64,000 nucleotides of DNA from contig NC_134282.1 in NCBI RefSeq assembly GCF_949628215.1, positions 15,790,723-15,854,722 of the forward strand, given 5' to 3'. Below, piece after piece: positions 12,101-20,900 of the stretch. The notes beneath the pieces are model-generated. The model did no database searches and had not been told where the DNA came from. It saw only the letters and a list, made by a program, of their open reading frames with translations. Source of the stretch: Phalacrocorax aristotelis. Lineage: Eukaryota > Chordata > Aves > Suliformes > Phalacrocoracidae. The position numbers and the translations under genes are program-made. Within the stretch, counting starts at the first letter, position 1; each line of letters starts with the position of its first letter.

Positions 12101-15100
12101 CGTTTCTCCACATCCAGCTCCTTACTCCAGTGTAAATGCAATATTTGCATATCTAGCCCAGAATTGCTCTTTTTTATCAACATTGGTGAAAAATTACAGG
12201 AATCCTGGTAATGGCTGTATTCCCACAATGGATACTTCCCAACAAGTTTTAAGTTAACTTTGTTGAAGAGCTGAGAAAAAAACCAGAAGAAAACCTCTTC
12301 CTAAGATTATTGTCCCTTGACATCTAAGTTGAAGAAATTCTGCAAATGACAATATGAATATCAAACACCATAACCTAAAGACTGCTTGCTAAAGTTGCCT
12401 TGGAAGCTAATTTTTCATGTGATGAATGGACATATATTTAGTTTTTCATTAGTTTGATTAAAATACCTTGCAGAAACAAAAAGGTTGCGAGGACTTTGAC
12501 TTCCACCAGACCTAATAATTCACTTAACTTTCATGATATTAGTAGCCATACAGTTGAACAGAGAGAGGAGCGCTTTTCTCTTGTCTCTTGGAGTTACGTT
12601 AGTGCACCATCCAGTGGCTGAATCATGTGCTAATGCATCTGGGAAAATGAAGAACTGGCTCTCCCTGCCTCTCAAAAGGAAATGGCCACAAGTATTTTTT
12701 GCAGAATTTTAAAGAAAATTATATGTTCTGAGGGTGTGGACCTGAATGGAAATCTTTGTCCTGGCTAGCATAAATTTGAAACATTTTATTGTCATTATAT
12801 GAGTAGTATTTCACAGAAAGCAAGTCTTATTAAGACCCAACAACACTTCCTATATGGTTCTCATCAAGGTTCTTGTTCAATCCACATTTTGTAAATATTG
12901 CATGCTTGTCAGTAAAGATGGGGTGAAACTGTAATTCATTTCCATATCCTAGCCATCTGCAGTTTGTGTCAGTCTTGGCTGATTTGTTACAGGCTCAGGG
13001 ATCAAACTCAAATCACTGATTCATAGTCAGAGCTGGTAGTGCAACTCAGCTTTATTGGCTACCCATTATTTCTTTTTGTGACATATGGCAGTGCTGTATT
13101 TGCTGAGCTCCTATGAACGAGGGTTGCTGTAAAATGCTGATTAGAGCTTTTAAACTGGAATCCAAGGGAATGTCCATAACCTTGGCTGGGTTTAGAGGTG
13201 CACTTCAGACTTAAAGTGAAGGTAAGGTTTGCTGGACCTTGTGAAAATGGTCACATTTGCAGAGAAGGGGATAGCTTATTCTGAACATTTGCAGTGGTGA
13301 GGAAAGATTTAGGAAGAAACTACAACAAAAGAGATAACAGTCAAATGAAGCCACCTGTGAAGTTTTTTGCCATTTCTCTTTTGTGGTTCGAAGTTATGAG
13401 GAGTTTCTATATTGTATATGGAATTGAGTAACGGTCAACAGCTTAGAGGTGAGGAAGGATTATACACTAAGGTGCAAGCACAGACTTACCACAGGGTCCA
13501 TCCCTTACTCTCACATTGTCCAGTGCCGTATCCCCATACTCTGTCAGTCCTCGGACAGCCTCAAAAATTACCTAGTCAGGATGCAAAGTGAATCACTGCA
13601 TCAGAGTTTTTTAGGTAAATATGAGACCATTTCCCTTCACATGTTTTCAGAAAATTCTTTCTAGTCTATCTCTAAAAGCATCAAGTAAGCTGAGGCTATA
13701 ACAGTTTTCCTAGCTTCCCTCAGAAGCCTAAAATATGTATTCTGTAATAAGGTAAGGACTTCAGGAAACATTGTCCCCTGTTTTGCTGACTGATAAATGA
13801 TCTATGAGAATTAGTTTTCTGGATTCCACAGAAGAGTCTGATGTTGGTAGCATCCCAAAGTTCAAACCTTAACTCACAGCAGACAAACCTGCATTTAATT
13901 AAGATACCTAAAGCCCTTGACTTCATGAAAAAATTAAGGAGGGAAGGAAGGAAAAAGAGAGAAAACTAAATATATTTATCCACTAAGTAACAGCACCAGT
14001 AAAGCTATGGGGGTTGTTTGTTTCTTCTTGTAGTTCATTGGCACAAAGCATGAGGCCATTATATTTACAAAATATAAACCAAGCAAATCTTGGTTATATT
14101 TTCCAGCTTACATGCACAACGTTTTGTAGCCTGCAAGGGAAGAATAAACACTGACACTGCACAAAGAAATTTATTCTGAAAACATATTACCTTTATCTTT
14201 CTCTGTGTTGAAAATGTATGAGTGACGGCACCATAGTTCCATAAAGCACTCTGGTTTCCCTTCCGACTCCACACCACAGACTCCTCTGCACTGCCTTGGA
14301 TAAGCACTCGCAGCTCATTCATGTCTTCTGTCCCAAACATATAGTACCAGAAGTCTATGCATATTTTTTCAGAAACTACAATATGTGGGCTCTCAAGCCT
14401 GTTAGTGTCAAATGGGATCAGATTACTTGCTTCTTGGTAGATGAAATAGCCTTCTGTAGGGTGAAAAAAATTAAAATATGGTTGAAACTTTGTGACATGT
14501 TATGCGTTATTTAAAACTGAAGTACAACCCAACTCTGAAAGAAATCAAGGGCATCATTAGCAGTGCAAAGAAGCAAGGTAGAGGATGTTTGGACTTTACA
14601 TCACAATGGTTATCCAAACTAGAACGTGAGTTGGAGAGCAAAGCAAATATACGCCCCACCGATCCATGTTCAGTTTCCTTTCTCCTCAAAGGAAAAAAAT
14701 GCAATCTGCTATACATCTTCTCTTGTACAATATTTTTTTTTCCTAAAGATTTTAATCTCAAGATGAGCAAATTCCTAGCACAAGGAAAATTCCAACCTGT
14801 CAGCATCTGGTTTTGTCACAAAATGGAAGGGATAGAAAGCAATGCACATATTTCTGTCAAAATATTTAGGTTTGACATTACGAAAAGGAAAAAAACTTTT
14901 CAAAATCCAGAAACTCAGAGTATTTCTTTTAGGATTTGTAATGCTTTAGTATGAATTGGTTCAATATGAGATCACATTTTGCTTTACTAGGGCTAAAGAT
15001 TTTTGCTTGCCATGGGCTATCAAAGCTACATTTCCCCAGTGCAGTTAAAGCCAAGCCTCTCCCATCTGACTGTTGAAAGGAAACAAAAAGAAGGGAATGG

Positions 15101-17823
15101 CCATTTCTATATGGTAAAGTATGGCTCCACACAGACCATCTAACAATCAGTCATATGTTTTAGTTGGCAAGAAAATGTAAGTCACATTTAAAGCTATATG
15201 GTCTGTGTCAGTTCAAAAAGCAAAACATTGTTTGTGAGAATCCAAATTTAAAATATTTAATTTCTTCTTTCAACAGGCAATTTTAATTGTTATTATCAAA
15301 ATACTAAAAATGCAGAAAATTATTTAGCAAAAAAACCTCTAATACTGTTCTAATCTGCTTACTGAGTCTGACAGTAGCTGACCTTTCAGTCTCAGGATAA
15401 TTACAAAAAGCAGTGTGACTGAAGAATGATCCCCCATAAATGGATCTGCCAATGCAAGGGTAGCGGTTCAAACAGATAGAGATGGAGCCATGCTAAGCAC
15501 TTGTTTGATGATATGACCACGTTAGACCCCAGTTTTTCAATCACATGCAGCTGAGGACAAGCTTTGTTAAGATGTTCTTTAACTTCAGACTTGATCCTGT
15601 AACACTTTGTTGGTGTGAATGTTATCTAGTGCCAGTACAGCAACCGTTACATTTATTGCCATTAAATTATATGAGTGCAACTGGCACAAGACCTCTCTTG
15701 AATAACGATCTGTTGCACGTCACTGCATTCTCTACAACGCCTTAAACATTACATAATTGGCTTTCTTCTACTTCCATGCACTGATAAAGGTTTCCAAACC
15801 GTGGTGGGCCAACCCAGTTTAATTTACTCATAACTGACAGGGTGAAAAGTCAAAGAGGTGTCAGCATGAAACGAAACTGACATATTTCAAAGGGCATAAT
15901 GAATCTCTTTTCTTTCAAAGAAGGAATAATAAAGGTAGTCAAGCTGTCTTCAAAAGGAAATCAACAACACCACAACTGAGCGCTTACTTCCGTCAGGGTA
16001 GTCTCCACTAGGACCCGTTCCATCAGTTGGAGTGTCATGCATAGTTCGTATCCACACTCCCTGGTTAGCATTGAAAGGTTGGGTCCAGTCACAAAATGGT
16101 CTTGAGTTGTTGTTAAAATCACATCTGGTGAGGTAAGCTGAAATACAACACATAAAGCAAGGAAAATGAGCTAGTGTGTTAAAAATCTGCCTTGAATGTT
16201 AATAGCACTGACATGCAGTTACCTGTTTCAGGATCCCATGTTTTCAAGCCACCAGTTGGTCGTTGCTTGATCCTGCCAAGAACAATAGTGTAGTGAAGCC
16301 CTTGTGAAATTAGTGACTCAAAAACTGTTTAAGAAAGAATGTTGGGACCTCAACATATGCCTGCGTGTTTCACAGAATAACTGAATAGACCCAGGGTTTA
16401 ATCCGCGTCTGACTGTTTCTCTTCCCATATGTACTTACTCCTTCATCTGAGAGTGAGTCAAAGGTGGGATATGTTGACTTCATCTAATGTAGAAGGATCC
16501 TCTGCTCTGTATCCCACTGAACTGAAAGGAGACCAGCTCTCCTGGTTACAGGGAGCCACAGAAGGGATGGATGGGTGTGGCTCAGCTCAGACAGTACAGA
16601 ATAATAGCAAAAACTTGCTATTAGCTTGCTGATGGCATTGTCATCCCCACTGTTGCAAAGCAAAGTGTGTAAACGCCAGTAAACTACTATACCATTAACT
16701 CTGTTATTTGTTGGAAGGCTATGTATTTCCTTTAACCCCTGCAAATCTCTAATGACACAAAGCTGTCATGTTGTTCAGCTCTTCTAATTTACCCTGAAAA
16801 TGCTGCGGAACAAAAGCAGTTACAAATGCATAGACCTTGTGGTGCTACAAAGTACTACAGAGATTATTTGACACAAGATCAAAATCCCACCATCAATCCC
16901 AGGGCATGAATGGCCCTGCTCTTTGGGTGTTCTGCATAGGGAAGGGATTTCCAGGACTGCAGGTCTACAATAGTAGTTCTTGACATACTGTGATGGTGGT
17001 CCATAGTTTCAGAAGGCAGGGTTCAGTTCCAACCTCTGTGGTGCCCCTCCTTAATTATCCTTATTGTACTTGACACAGTATAGAGAATCTTCCATAAGTG
17101 AATGTATTGCAGTGAATGTCCCCACTGCCTCTCAAATTAATTAGCAATTAATTAATTATTGCTTAGATTAAACAATGCTTACATTAAGCAATGACATTCG
17201 GAGAAACTAGGGAGATGAGCAAATATCACACAATCAATGAAATGCAACAAGCAACTGGAAAACAGACTGAGCTAAGGCTAAGGAGGAAAGAGAATATGTG
17301 AAGACAGTTAAAGGAAGAAAATTTTCTTCTCTGTCCTTCCTGAGTTTCTTCTTCTGTGAGACAGAAAAAGCTGTGACATGTTGCTACTTGGTCTTTCATC
17401 AGTGCTATCTTTAAACATTTACATATCAGGCAAGTTCTAAGGCAAAGGTTACTGTAGGTATATTCAGAGTCAAAAGTGTTTTATAACTACTGCAGCTCTT
17501 TTCTCAAGGTCTCTTAAGATGTGTCATTAGAAATCCACATGTTACAAGTTTCTTTCACACACAGGACCCAGTGCAGAATTAGGCAACAACAAAATTCAAT
17601 TATTTCTTCTTTTTGAAAATGACATGGTTCAATTGTACAACATTCCACATTTTAAAAGTGAAGAAACATTCCACATTTAAAAAGTGAAGAAAGGATATTT
17701 ATCATTAAAAGCTAAGCTTCCTGAATTAAGCTACATTCAGTACTGTGCTACTTACCCTGTGGCGTTCAGCACTGAAATACAGAATAAAAGTAAAGTGTAT
17801 TGTAAGTGCCAGGGTGTCCCCAT
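1..17823 (-). CDS. Zonadhesin-like multidomain gene, 18 exons, 3' end outside window
   Basis: Exons, 5' to 3' on the minus strand: 17823-17756, 16272-16223, 16137-15988, 14453-14191, 13571-13490, 10741-10679, 10417-10173, 9140-8857, 8262-7985, 5498-4900, 4516-3952, 3800-3601, 3499-3119, 2752-2466, 1766-1495, 1228-1142, 956-807, 192-<1. All introns are GT-AG and every junction keeps phase, giving about 1,405 residues without a stop. Approximate domains: signal peptide 1-22; MAM 40-205; Pro/Thr linker 205-226; VWD 226-402; C8 402-494; TIL 495-554; VWC-like 555-612; VWD 613-790; C8 to 883; TIL 883-949; VWC-like then VWD to 1172; C8 1173-1263; Pro/Thr linker to 1292; second MAM. MAM plus repeated VWD-C8-TIL is the zonadhesin parts list. 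FCGBP and tectorin share the D units but not this MAM arrangement. In mammals zonadhesin is a sperm-surface protein that binds the egg coat; that role here is only inferred. The C-terminus is not visible. Confidence 0.88.
807..956 (-). CDS. Exon 17: first third of MAM domain 2
   Basis: A 150-nt, phase 1-1 exon from acceptor CCATATCCAG to donor GTAGGAACAG. It encodes APTTDCYFTCTFDSDFCEWV, SSCDWIRNKGPTPTPNTGPS and DHTTG. It shows the first MAM cysteines, the CEW and DW-x-R tryptophans and the TGPS-x-DHTTG turn, which is closer to the MAM consensus than exon 3. Length and phases are identical to exon 3. Confidence 0.9.
1142..1228 (-). CDS. Exon 16: Pro/Thr-rich linker 2
   Basis: An 87-nt, phase 1-1 exon from acceptor GTACATCCAG to donor GTACCATTG. 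It encodes about 29 residues rich in Thr, Pro and Ser (AAPTTSAPLPGTSTRPPHTT, then TSPAPGTST), a likely O-glycosylated spacer between the third D unit and the second MAM domain. Splice signals and phase both fit. The composition matches linker 1 (exon 6). Confidence 0.82.
1495..1766 (-). CDS. Exon 15: C8 domain 3, not followed by TIL
   Basis: A 272-nt exon from acceptor CTGCTTCGTAG to donor GTAAGTGTTC (phase 2 in, phase 1 out). It encodes CDPAIRPPAPCSPSEE, HDKCAILLQLSGPFNPC, YFESCVYDQC, LCDDLGAYAAACAAAG and WSAGTVCG. It aligns with the C8 parts of exons 9 and 11, but the usual WRN-x-T-F-C end is replaced by WSAGTVCG. The next exon is a Pro/Thr linker, not a TIL module. I saw no TIL-like cysteine pattern in the 266-base gap before exon 16. 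Confidence 0.9.
2466..2752 (-). CDS. Exon 14: C-terminal half of VWD domain 3
   Basis: A 287-nt exon from acceptor CCATTATTCAG to donor GTGAGTGCTT (phase 0 in, phase 2 out). It encodes INGALASLPASPAPSVNISL, YVRVSTKLGLQLQFDG and KLCGLCGTYTGSQQDDFMRP. The CGLCG block and DDF-x-RPDG tail place it as the second half of VWD 3. Length and phases match exon 8. Confidence 0.92.
3119..3499 (-). CDS. Exon 13: VWC-like segment + N-terminal half of VWD 3
   Basis: A 381-nt exon from acceptor TCTGCCTACAG to donor GTAAGCCCC, phase 0 at both ends. A VWC-like stretch (KGEYYVSENC, QCRCEDNGQMVC) leads into CHIYGDPHYSTFDGKLHHFQ, CNYTAVTGCDNSSVGFSV and HRGSQSWTALNSVALSMEG. The GDPH motif is intact. The domain is clearly less similar to VWD 1 and 2 than those two are to each other. 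Confidence 0.92.
3601..3800 (-). CDS. Exon 12: TIL domain 2
   Basis: A 200-nt exon from acceptor CCCATTGCAG to donor GTGAGTGAAA (phase 1 in, phase 0 out). It encodes PLPCPANSYYDPCMTGCPAT, CVDRQAPQNC, CVEGCACTSGFLL, CVPEAHCGC and FEGNYYS. This is a complete trypsin-inhibitor-like (TIL) cysteine module, as found between D units in zonadhesin, FCGBP and vWF. Confidence 0.93.
3952..4516 (-). CDS. Exon 11: C-terminal half of VWD 2 + C8 domain 2 (fused exon)
   Basis: A 565-nt exon from acceptor GTCTGCCCTAG to donor GTGAGTACC (phase 0 in, phase 1 out). It encodes VNSVRQTLPVS, YIVLETDFNLRVSYD, LTCGMCGNFNSRREDDY and MPNGQQ. It then runs without interruption into a C8 module: DQFCGLLTASPGSFERC, ESYF-type core, FYDLCSLNGGQQVLC, AYADACQAAG, WRNTTFC. 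Units 1 and 3 use two exons for the same content (284+278 and 287+272 nt). Confidence 0.93.
4900..5498 (-). CDS. Exon 10: TIL 1 + VWC-like + N-terminal half of VWD 2 (fused exon)
   Basis: A 599-nt exon from acceptor TTTACTACACAG to donor GTAGGCAG (phase 1 in, phase 0 out). It opens with a TIL module: PLACSTKSHYEPCAAACPAT, CVEGCVCDSGYLL, CVPSQQCGC. A VWC-like cysteine segment follows (CSSKCTCPARGSKVQC), then VWD 2 starting CHVHSDPHYNTFDKV and running through LPYFNVEAKNEHRGNTRVSY. The residue before DPH is Ser, not Gly, so the GDPH cleavage motif is lost. In unit 3 the same content is split between two exons (12 and 13), so this exon has one intron fewer. Confidence 0.93.
5499..7984 (-). other. 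Intron 9, AT-rich, 2.5 kb
   Basis: AT-rich DNA between exons 9 and 10. The part at about 6.6-7.5 kb is rich in C and T on the plus strand, and there is a short poly-T run near 7592-7606. I see no exon, repeat family or RNA gene in it. Confidence 0.6.
7985..8262 (-). CDS. Exon 9: C8 domain 1
   Basis: A 278-nt exon from acceptor TTCCATGCTAG to donor GTATGTATC (phase 2 in, phase 1 out). It encodes a cysteine-rich C8 module: CLPDDGHTPDC, NEYCGLI, GPFQNCHSVVDPQSYSQAC, YDLC, LCQNLQAYADMCQAAG and WRNATFC. The WRN-x-T-F-C ending and phase 1 splice join it to the Pro of the TIL module that begins exon 10. Confidence 0.93.
8857..9140 (-). CDS. Exon 8: C-terminal half of VWD domain 1
   Basis: A 284-nt exon from acceptor TGTGCCTGCAG to donor GTAGGACTCC (phase 0 in, phase 2 out). 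It encodes VDGVSQVLPLT, FSGQYVVVTTDFGLDVKFDG, then KVCGICGNYNGHKADDF and NPDG. The CGICGNYNG block, with its vicinal CxxC, and the DDF-x-x-PDG tail are standard for VWD domains. Exons 11 and 14 carry the same block in units 2 and 3. Confidence 0.93.
9141..10172 (-). other. Intron 7, 1.0 kb
   Basis: No exon is seen. The stretch at about 9835-10010 is more GC-rich than its surroundings and could be old repeat sequence, but I cannot assign it. Intron 8 (8263-8856, 594 bases) likewise holds nothing recognisable. Confidence 0.5.
10173..10417 (-). CDS. Exon 7: N-terminal half of VWD domain 1
   Basis: A 245-nt exon from acceptor CTGTCTCCAG to donor GTAAGGCTGG (phase 1 in, phase 0 out). It starts EAICSIHGDPHYYTFDKQ, the GDPHY-x-T-F-D signature that opens a VWD domain. 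It continues LHHFMGTCTYTLSKLC, the sequon NSS, LPYFNVEAANEHRGGNTRVS and YGYRINLGKN. The GDPH peptide bond is the autocatalytic cleavage site in some VWD proteins such as FCGBP and MUC2, and it is intact here. Confidence 0.93.
10679..10741 (-). CDS. Exon 6: Pro/Thr-rich linker 1
   Basis: A 63-nt exon (phase 1-1) encoding EGGPTPVPKPTPTESTPPSQ and T, probably an O-glycosylated linker between MAM 1 and the first D unit. The acceptor was chosen as CAG before AAGGTGG; an alternative AG three bases downstream would shorten the exon by one codon without changing frame. The donor is GTAGTTTT. It corresponds to the mucin-like segment of zonadhesin but is very short. Further linker exons could hide in the 2.7 kb intron upstream; none could be proved. 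Confidence 0.75.
10742..13489 (-). other. Intron 5, 2.7 kb
   Basis: The largest intron, AT-rich, between the end of MAM 1 and linker 1. A Thr/Pro-containing open frame at 10.9-11.1 kb was examined as a further linker exon, but its splice phases do not fit. Nothing else is recognised. Confidence 0.5.
13490..13571 (-). CDS. Exon 5: last part of MAM domain 1
   Basis: An 82-nt exon from acceptor CCTGACTAG to donor GTAAGTCTG, phase 0 in and phase 1 out. It encodes VIFEAVRGLTEYGDTALDNV followed by RVRDGPCG. This is the classic closing strand of a MAM domain (x-F-E-A-x-R-G-...-G-D-x-A-x-D-x-x) with the fourth conserved cysteine in GPC. The canonical DDI is DNV here. The exon is short but the match is diagnostic, and it closes the first MAM domain completely. 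Confidence 0.9.
14191..14453 (-). CDS. Exon 4: central part of MAM domain 1
   Basis: A 263-nt exon from acceptor CCCTACAG to donor GTAATATG (phase 1 in, phase 0 out). It encodes KGYFIYQEAS, the third MAM cysteine in EKICIDFWYYMFG, then LRVLIQGS, VVWSRKGNQS and W..GAVTHTFS. The FWYYMFG block is a typical MAM core strand. The homologous exon 18 has FRFWYHMYG at the same place. Confidence 0.9.
15988..16137 (-). CDS. Exon 3: first third of MAM domain 1
   Basis: A 150-nt, phase 1-1 exon encoding AYLTRCDF, FCDWTQ and a VWIRTMHDTPTDGTGPSGDY segment. These fit the start of a MAM domain: the first two conserved cysteines, the CDW tryptophan, the W-x-R of the next strand, and the TGPSGDY turn. The acceptor is TGTATTTCAG and the donor GTAAGCGC. 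It has the same length and phases as exon 17, which begins the second MAM domain, so the two are homologous exons. Confidence 0.9.
16223..16272 (-). CDS. Exon 2: 50-nt spacer between signal and first MAM domain
   Basis: A short exon between acceptor TTCTTGGCAG and donor GTAACTGC. One base completes the Gly codon from exon 1, then it reads IKQRPTGGLKTWDPET, and one base is left (phase 1). Only this frame joins exon 1 (phase 2) to the MAM exon (phase 1); the two other frames contain stops. The peptide resembles no domain I know and probably forms the mature N-terminus. Support comes from phase and splice signals rather than homology. Confidence 0.7.
17756..17823 (-). CDS. Exon 1: start codon and signal peptide
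   Basis: The ATG at 17823 has A at -3 and G at +4, a strong start context. The exon encodes 22 residues, MGTPWHLQYTLLLFCISVLN and AT, plus the first two bases of a Gly codon. The hydrophobic core LLLFCISVL looks like a secretory signal. The donor reads GG then GTAAGTAG at 17755, leaving phase 2. This matches exactly the phase that exon 2 needs. I chose this exon because it is the nearest upstream frame with an ATG, a signal-like peptide and the right phase. The bases before the ATG (TCTTCTAG, then C) could also act as a splice acceptor, so an upstream non-coding exon is possible. Confidence 0.78.
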
Positions 17824-17824
17824 G

Positions 17825-17866
17825 CTAGAAGACAGAGTTATGTCTTCTATGTGGTACAGTTTGCAT
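17825..17866 (-). other. Possible upstream open reading frame in the 5' leader
   Basis: An ATG at 17866 opens a 13-codon frame whose TAG ends at 17825, one base before the main ATG at 17823 and in a different frame. If the leader starts near 17.93 kb, this short frame would be in the mRNA and could lower initiation at, or feed re-initiation to, the main start. Confidence 0.3.
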
Positions 17867-17947
17867 AGTAATCCACCAGCTGTACTCAGCAAGGAGGAAA
17901 TGAGGACTACCTACAGTAAAACAGAAAATATATTGACCAGAGGGTGG

Positions 17948-17960
17948 AGGCGATTATAAA
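17948..17960 (-). promoter_or_regulatory. Possible TATA box of the zonadhesin-like gene
   Basis: On the minus strand the sequence GATTTTTATAATCGCC lies about 130 bases upstream of the exon 1 ATG. That position would place transcription start near 17925-17930 and give a leader of about 100 bases. Only position and sequence support it; an upstream non-coding exon and a different promoter are possible. Confidence 0.33.
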
Positions 17961-20900
17961 AATCTGCCCACCCATCTATCAGTCATGTTCCCTGGGTTAT
18001 CTAACCCGAGAACAGCATATATGAACTGAAAGATCATATTCTGTGTCACTTGCTTTGACTCCCTTACTTGTTTGCTAGATAAATTGATTTGGATTTGGCC
18101 ATTTTTGGTGCTGCTGTTGTATATTTTAAAAGTCTGCAATTTTAAAGGGACTTCTTCTCACATTGATAGCAAAACAACTTTTGTCATTTTAAAACTCCTG
18201 CCCAGCTTTCACTGCAAGCCTAAGTGAGACTTCTCATATTGCCTGAATTTTCTCCCTTTCTGAAACTAGCATTCAGCAGAGCAAATAGCAAGCTTTCAAC
18301 TTAATCACGACAGTCATGTTGTCGTGGGCAAAATTCAGCAACTTGCTGAAATATTATAGCTACCATATTGCCCCTGTTTAAAAATAAAAGGATCATTTTC
18401 TGGGCTGCAATGAAGTCTCTGTTGGTTGCTGGCACAGAAATAGCAGGTGGATCATTCCCACTGCCACTTGAGTCTTTGCTGTTTTGTTCTTTTGCAGCTT
18501 TCCTTGCATTGGGGTCTGCAAAGAAATGGCTCAAAGACAGACAAATTCCCTACTTCACCTGGATTTCATGAGTGTTGAGAATCAAAGGAGTATGAGAAAG
18601 TGTACACTGTTTCCTTGCATTGCCTGGAAATCCCAGACCATGGCTCTTTTTTTTTGTCTAAAAGCAGGATGTCTCTGGGAGCGGGGCCTTCTGGAAAAGT
18701 GGCCTCTTAGTTACAACCACTTTGTCTTTGTGATTATATTCCAATGATTAAGGTAATTAAGGCTTCATAATTTAAGTCTGGAATTTCTTCAACTCCCTTT
18801 CCTCCTGCTCAGCACAAAATATTTTCACTTGTTATTAGCAAGTAACTGAGGAGGCTGCTTACAGAAACAAGAGAAATAAGGAAGGACCAAGGGAAGCTAA
18901 GCACAAACATATTTCAAGTTAGATGTTAACTGCTGTGCTGACAACGGGCCTGGGCTGCATTCTGGCACAATCTCATGTGCCACGCAAGCCCCTCCAAGGC
19001 CAGAAGGGGAATGTTCACTTGACTGGTAATCATCCTCCTCCAGTGAAAATTGTTTCCTAGAAGAATGTGTGTATTTTTGCCAATCGGTAAACAGGGAAGA
19101 GGATTTCTGTAATTTAGAGACAAAAGAGACTCATTCCCCCTACAAAACCCTGCACGGCAAATACGAGGCACTGTAGCGCCATGAACACTCCTGTCAATAG
19201 AACATGGCACGCTCTCCAGCCATGCTGTGTGACACTTTCTGTCACTTTGTCACTCCTGTTTAATGCCAGCTCAGGTACTCTGTGAAAGGTGAACTGGAGT
19301 ACTGATTAGGGCTTTTCAGGGAGGGACAAATATTGATAATCTCTTCTACAAATGGGAAGGATGACAAGAAAATGACTTGCCATTTGATTCCAGTGGGATG
19401 TGATAGTATTCTGCATTCCTGACAGTCAAACTGATCACCTTGCAGGCCTACTATTTCTCTTCTCCATCTGCATCCTTTGTATCTCTGAAAGGCACCTGGG
19501 AGACACTTCCATTTGTATAAAAATACTGGTCTGGACTGCACAGCAACCTGAGGAAGAAGAAGAACAGCAGCTCTTAATTTCTAATACAACAAAGATAAAA
19601 TTCTTTCCAAGGGAGGACATTTGCAGACAATCTTACAAACAAGCTATATTCTACTTCTGCCTTAAACCAAGGATGCAAGCGATGCACACCTGGCAGCTAA
19701 TCCCTGTGACTGGCTTCCTAAGTGCTCTGTACTGCTGGGTTTACTTTTGAAACCAGGCAGCAGATTCTGCCCCACCTGCAGCCAGCTTTAGAAGTTCTCC
19801 TCCCCTGCTGCCTGTTGACAAGGCACATGGGGGCTACTTATGGGAACTAACTGCCTTTAGATGGCACAAACAGATTTCCCACACAAAATCTGCAGATGTC
19901 AATAGTAGGGCTTGTCAATGAACGGTGTGACATGCAACATCCTCAAAAGGACAGAGGTAACACTGCATATAACTTCATTTCTGGCTGGTGGTCAAAAGGG
20001 GGTCTTAATGAGACTCTTCTAATTTTTGCAGGCTGAAGTAATGTTTCCCAGGAAACAGAATCAGCCCGATACCCCTGCAAAGGGACAGTACAATGAAGAC
20101 ACAACCAAAAAAAAATTGTCCAAGCAAGACAAATCAAACAGTAAAAGAAGCAAACTCAGCAGTTCATCCATTCTACTGAGTGTTGTCCAGTGCAGCTTTT
20201 GCTGCACAGTTATTCTAACATATGTAATTGTTCTCAAGTATCTAAATCCGGCTACTCCATTTTCTTGAATCCAAGTGTACTCTGATGAATAGCAATTGCA
20301 CTTCACCATATTGCTAATGCTCACTCTCTGGTGTTGTAATCAGTAGAAATCTAGGAAGCTTGGCAAGCTTAAAGAATGAGAAAAATCCTACAAAACCTCT
20401 TTCTCCTAAGCCATAGGTTTGGGGCTAGTTGAGCCTCATAGTGACACTACAGGAGACTGCTACACTGCTGCCTAGCATGAAGCAGAGAGATCACTGACTA
20501 ATACGAAATGCTTATGTCTTGTTGGGATGCACTTGCAGCACATGTATATCCCAGGGACTATTCTTTTAGTTTGGAAAACATCAAGTTCAGTAAATTTGCA
20601 TGTAAAAACTAAACATCTTTACCTGATTTTCAGAGAATATGAATGTATCTCATTGGGCTTTGCACAGAGTTAACTGCATTGGGTTTTGGCATCAATTTTA
20701 GTTAAACTGATACAATTTGCATGAGTAAAAGGATTCCTCTGTTATTTCTATTCAGGTAAAAATTACGTTCTTCCTCTGTCCTAACAAATGGCTGAGTCAG
20801 CTCTTGCAGCATGTAATATCTCTGTCGCTGTTTCTGGAACTGCCAGCGCCCTCCCGGCTCCTCTCTGCCTTTACTGACCTTATGTATGAGAATGCACTGC

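Larger units (their letters stand above)
13572..17755 (-). other. Introns 1-4 of the zonadhesin-like gene
   Basis: Introns 16273-17755, 16138-16222 (85 bases), 14454-15987 and 13572-14190. They are AT-rich. Near 17.14-17.19 kb there is a short AT palindromic stretch (TTAATTAGCAATTAATTAAT). I recognise no transposable element, RNA gene or further exon. Confidence 0.5.

Noticed and set aside
14101..14130. Short exon-like piece after an acceptor at about 14130 as the third MAM exon
   Set aside because: Its translation is not MAM-like; the true closing MAM exon with GDTALDNV and GPC was found at 13571-13490.
18301..18534. Minus-strand frame with a signal-like stretch as an alternative first exon
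   Set aside because: No donor site in a suitable place, and the exon at 17823-17756 fits phase and signal much better.
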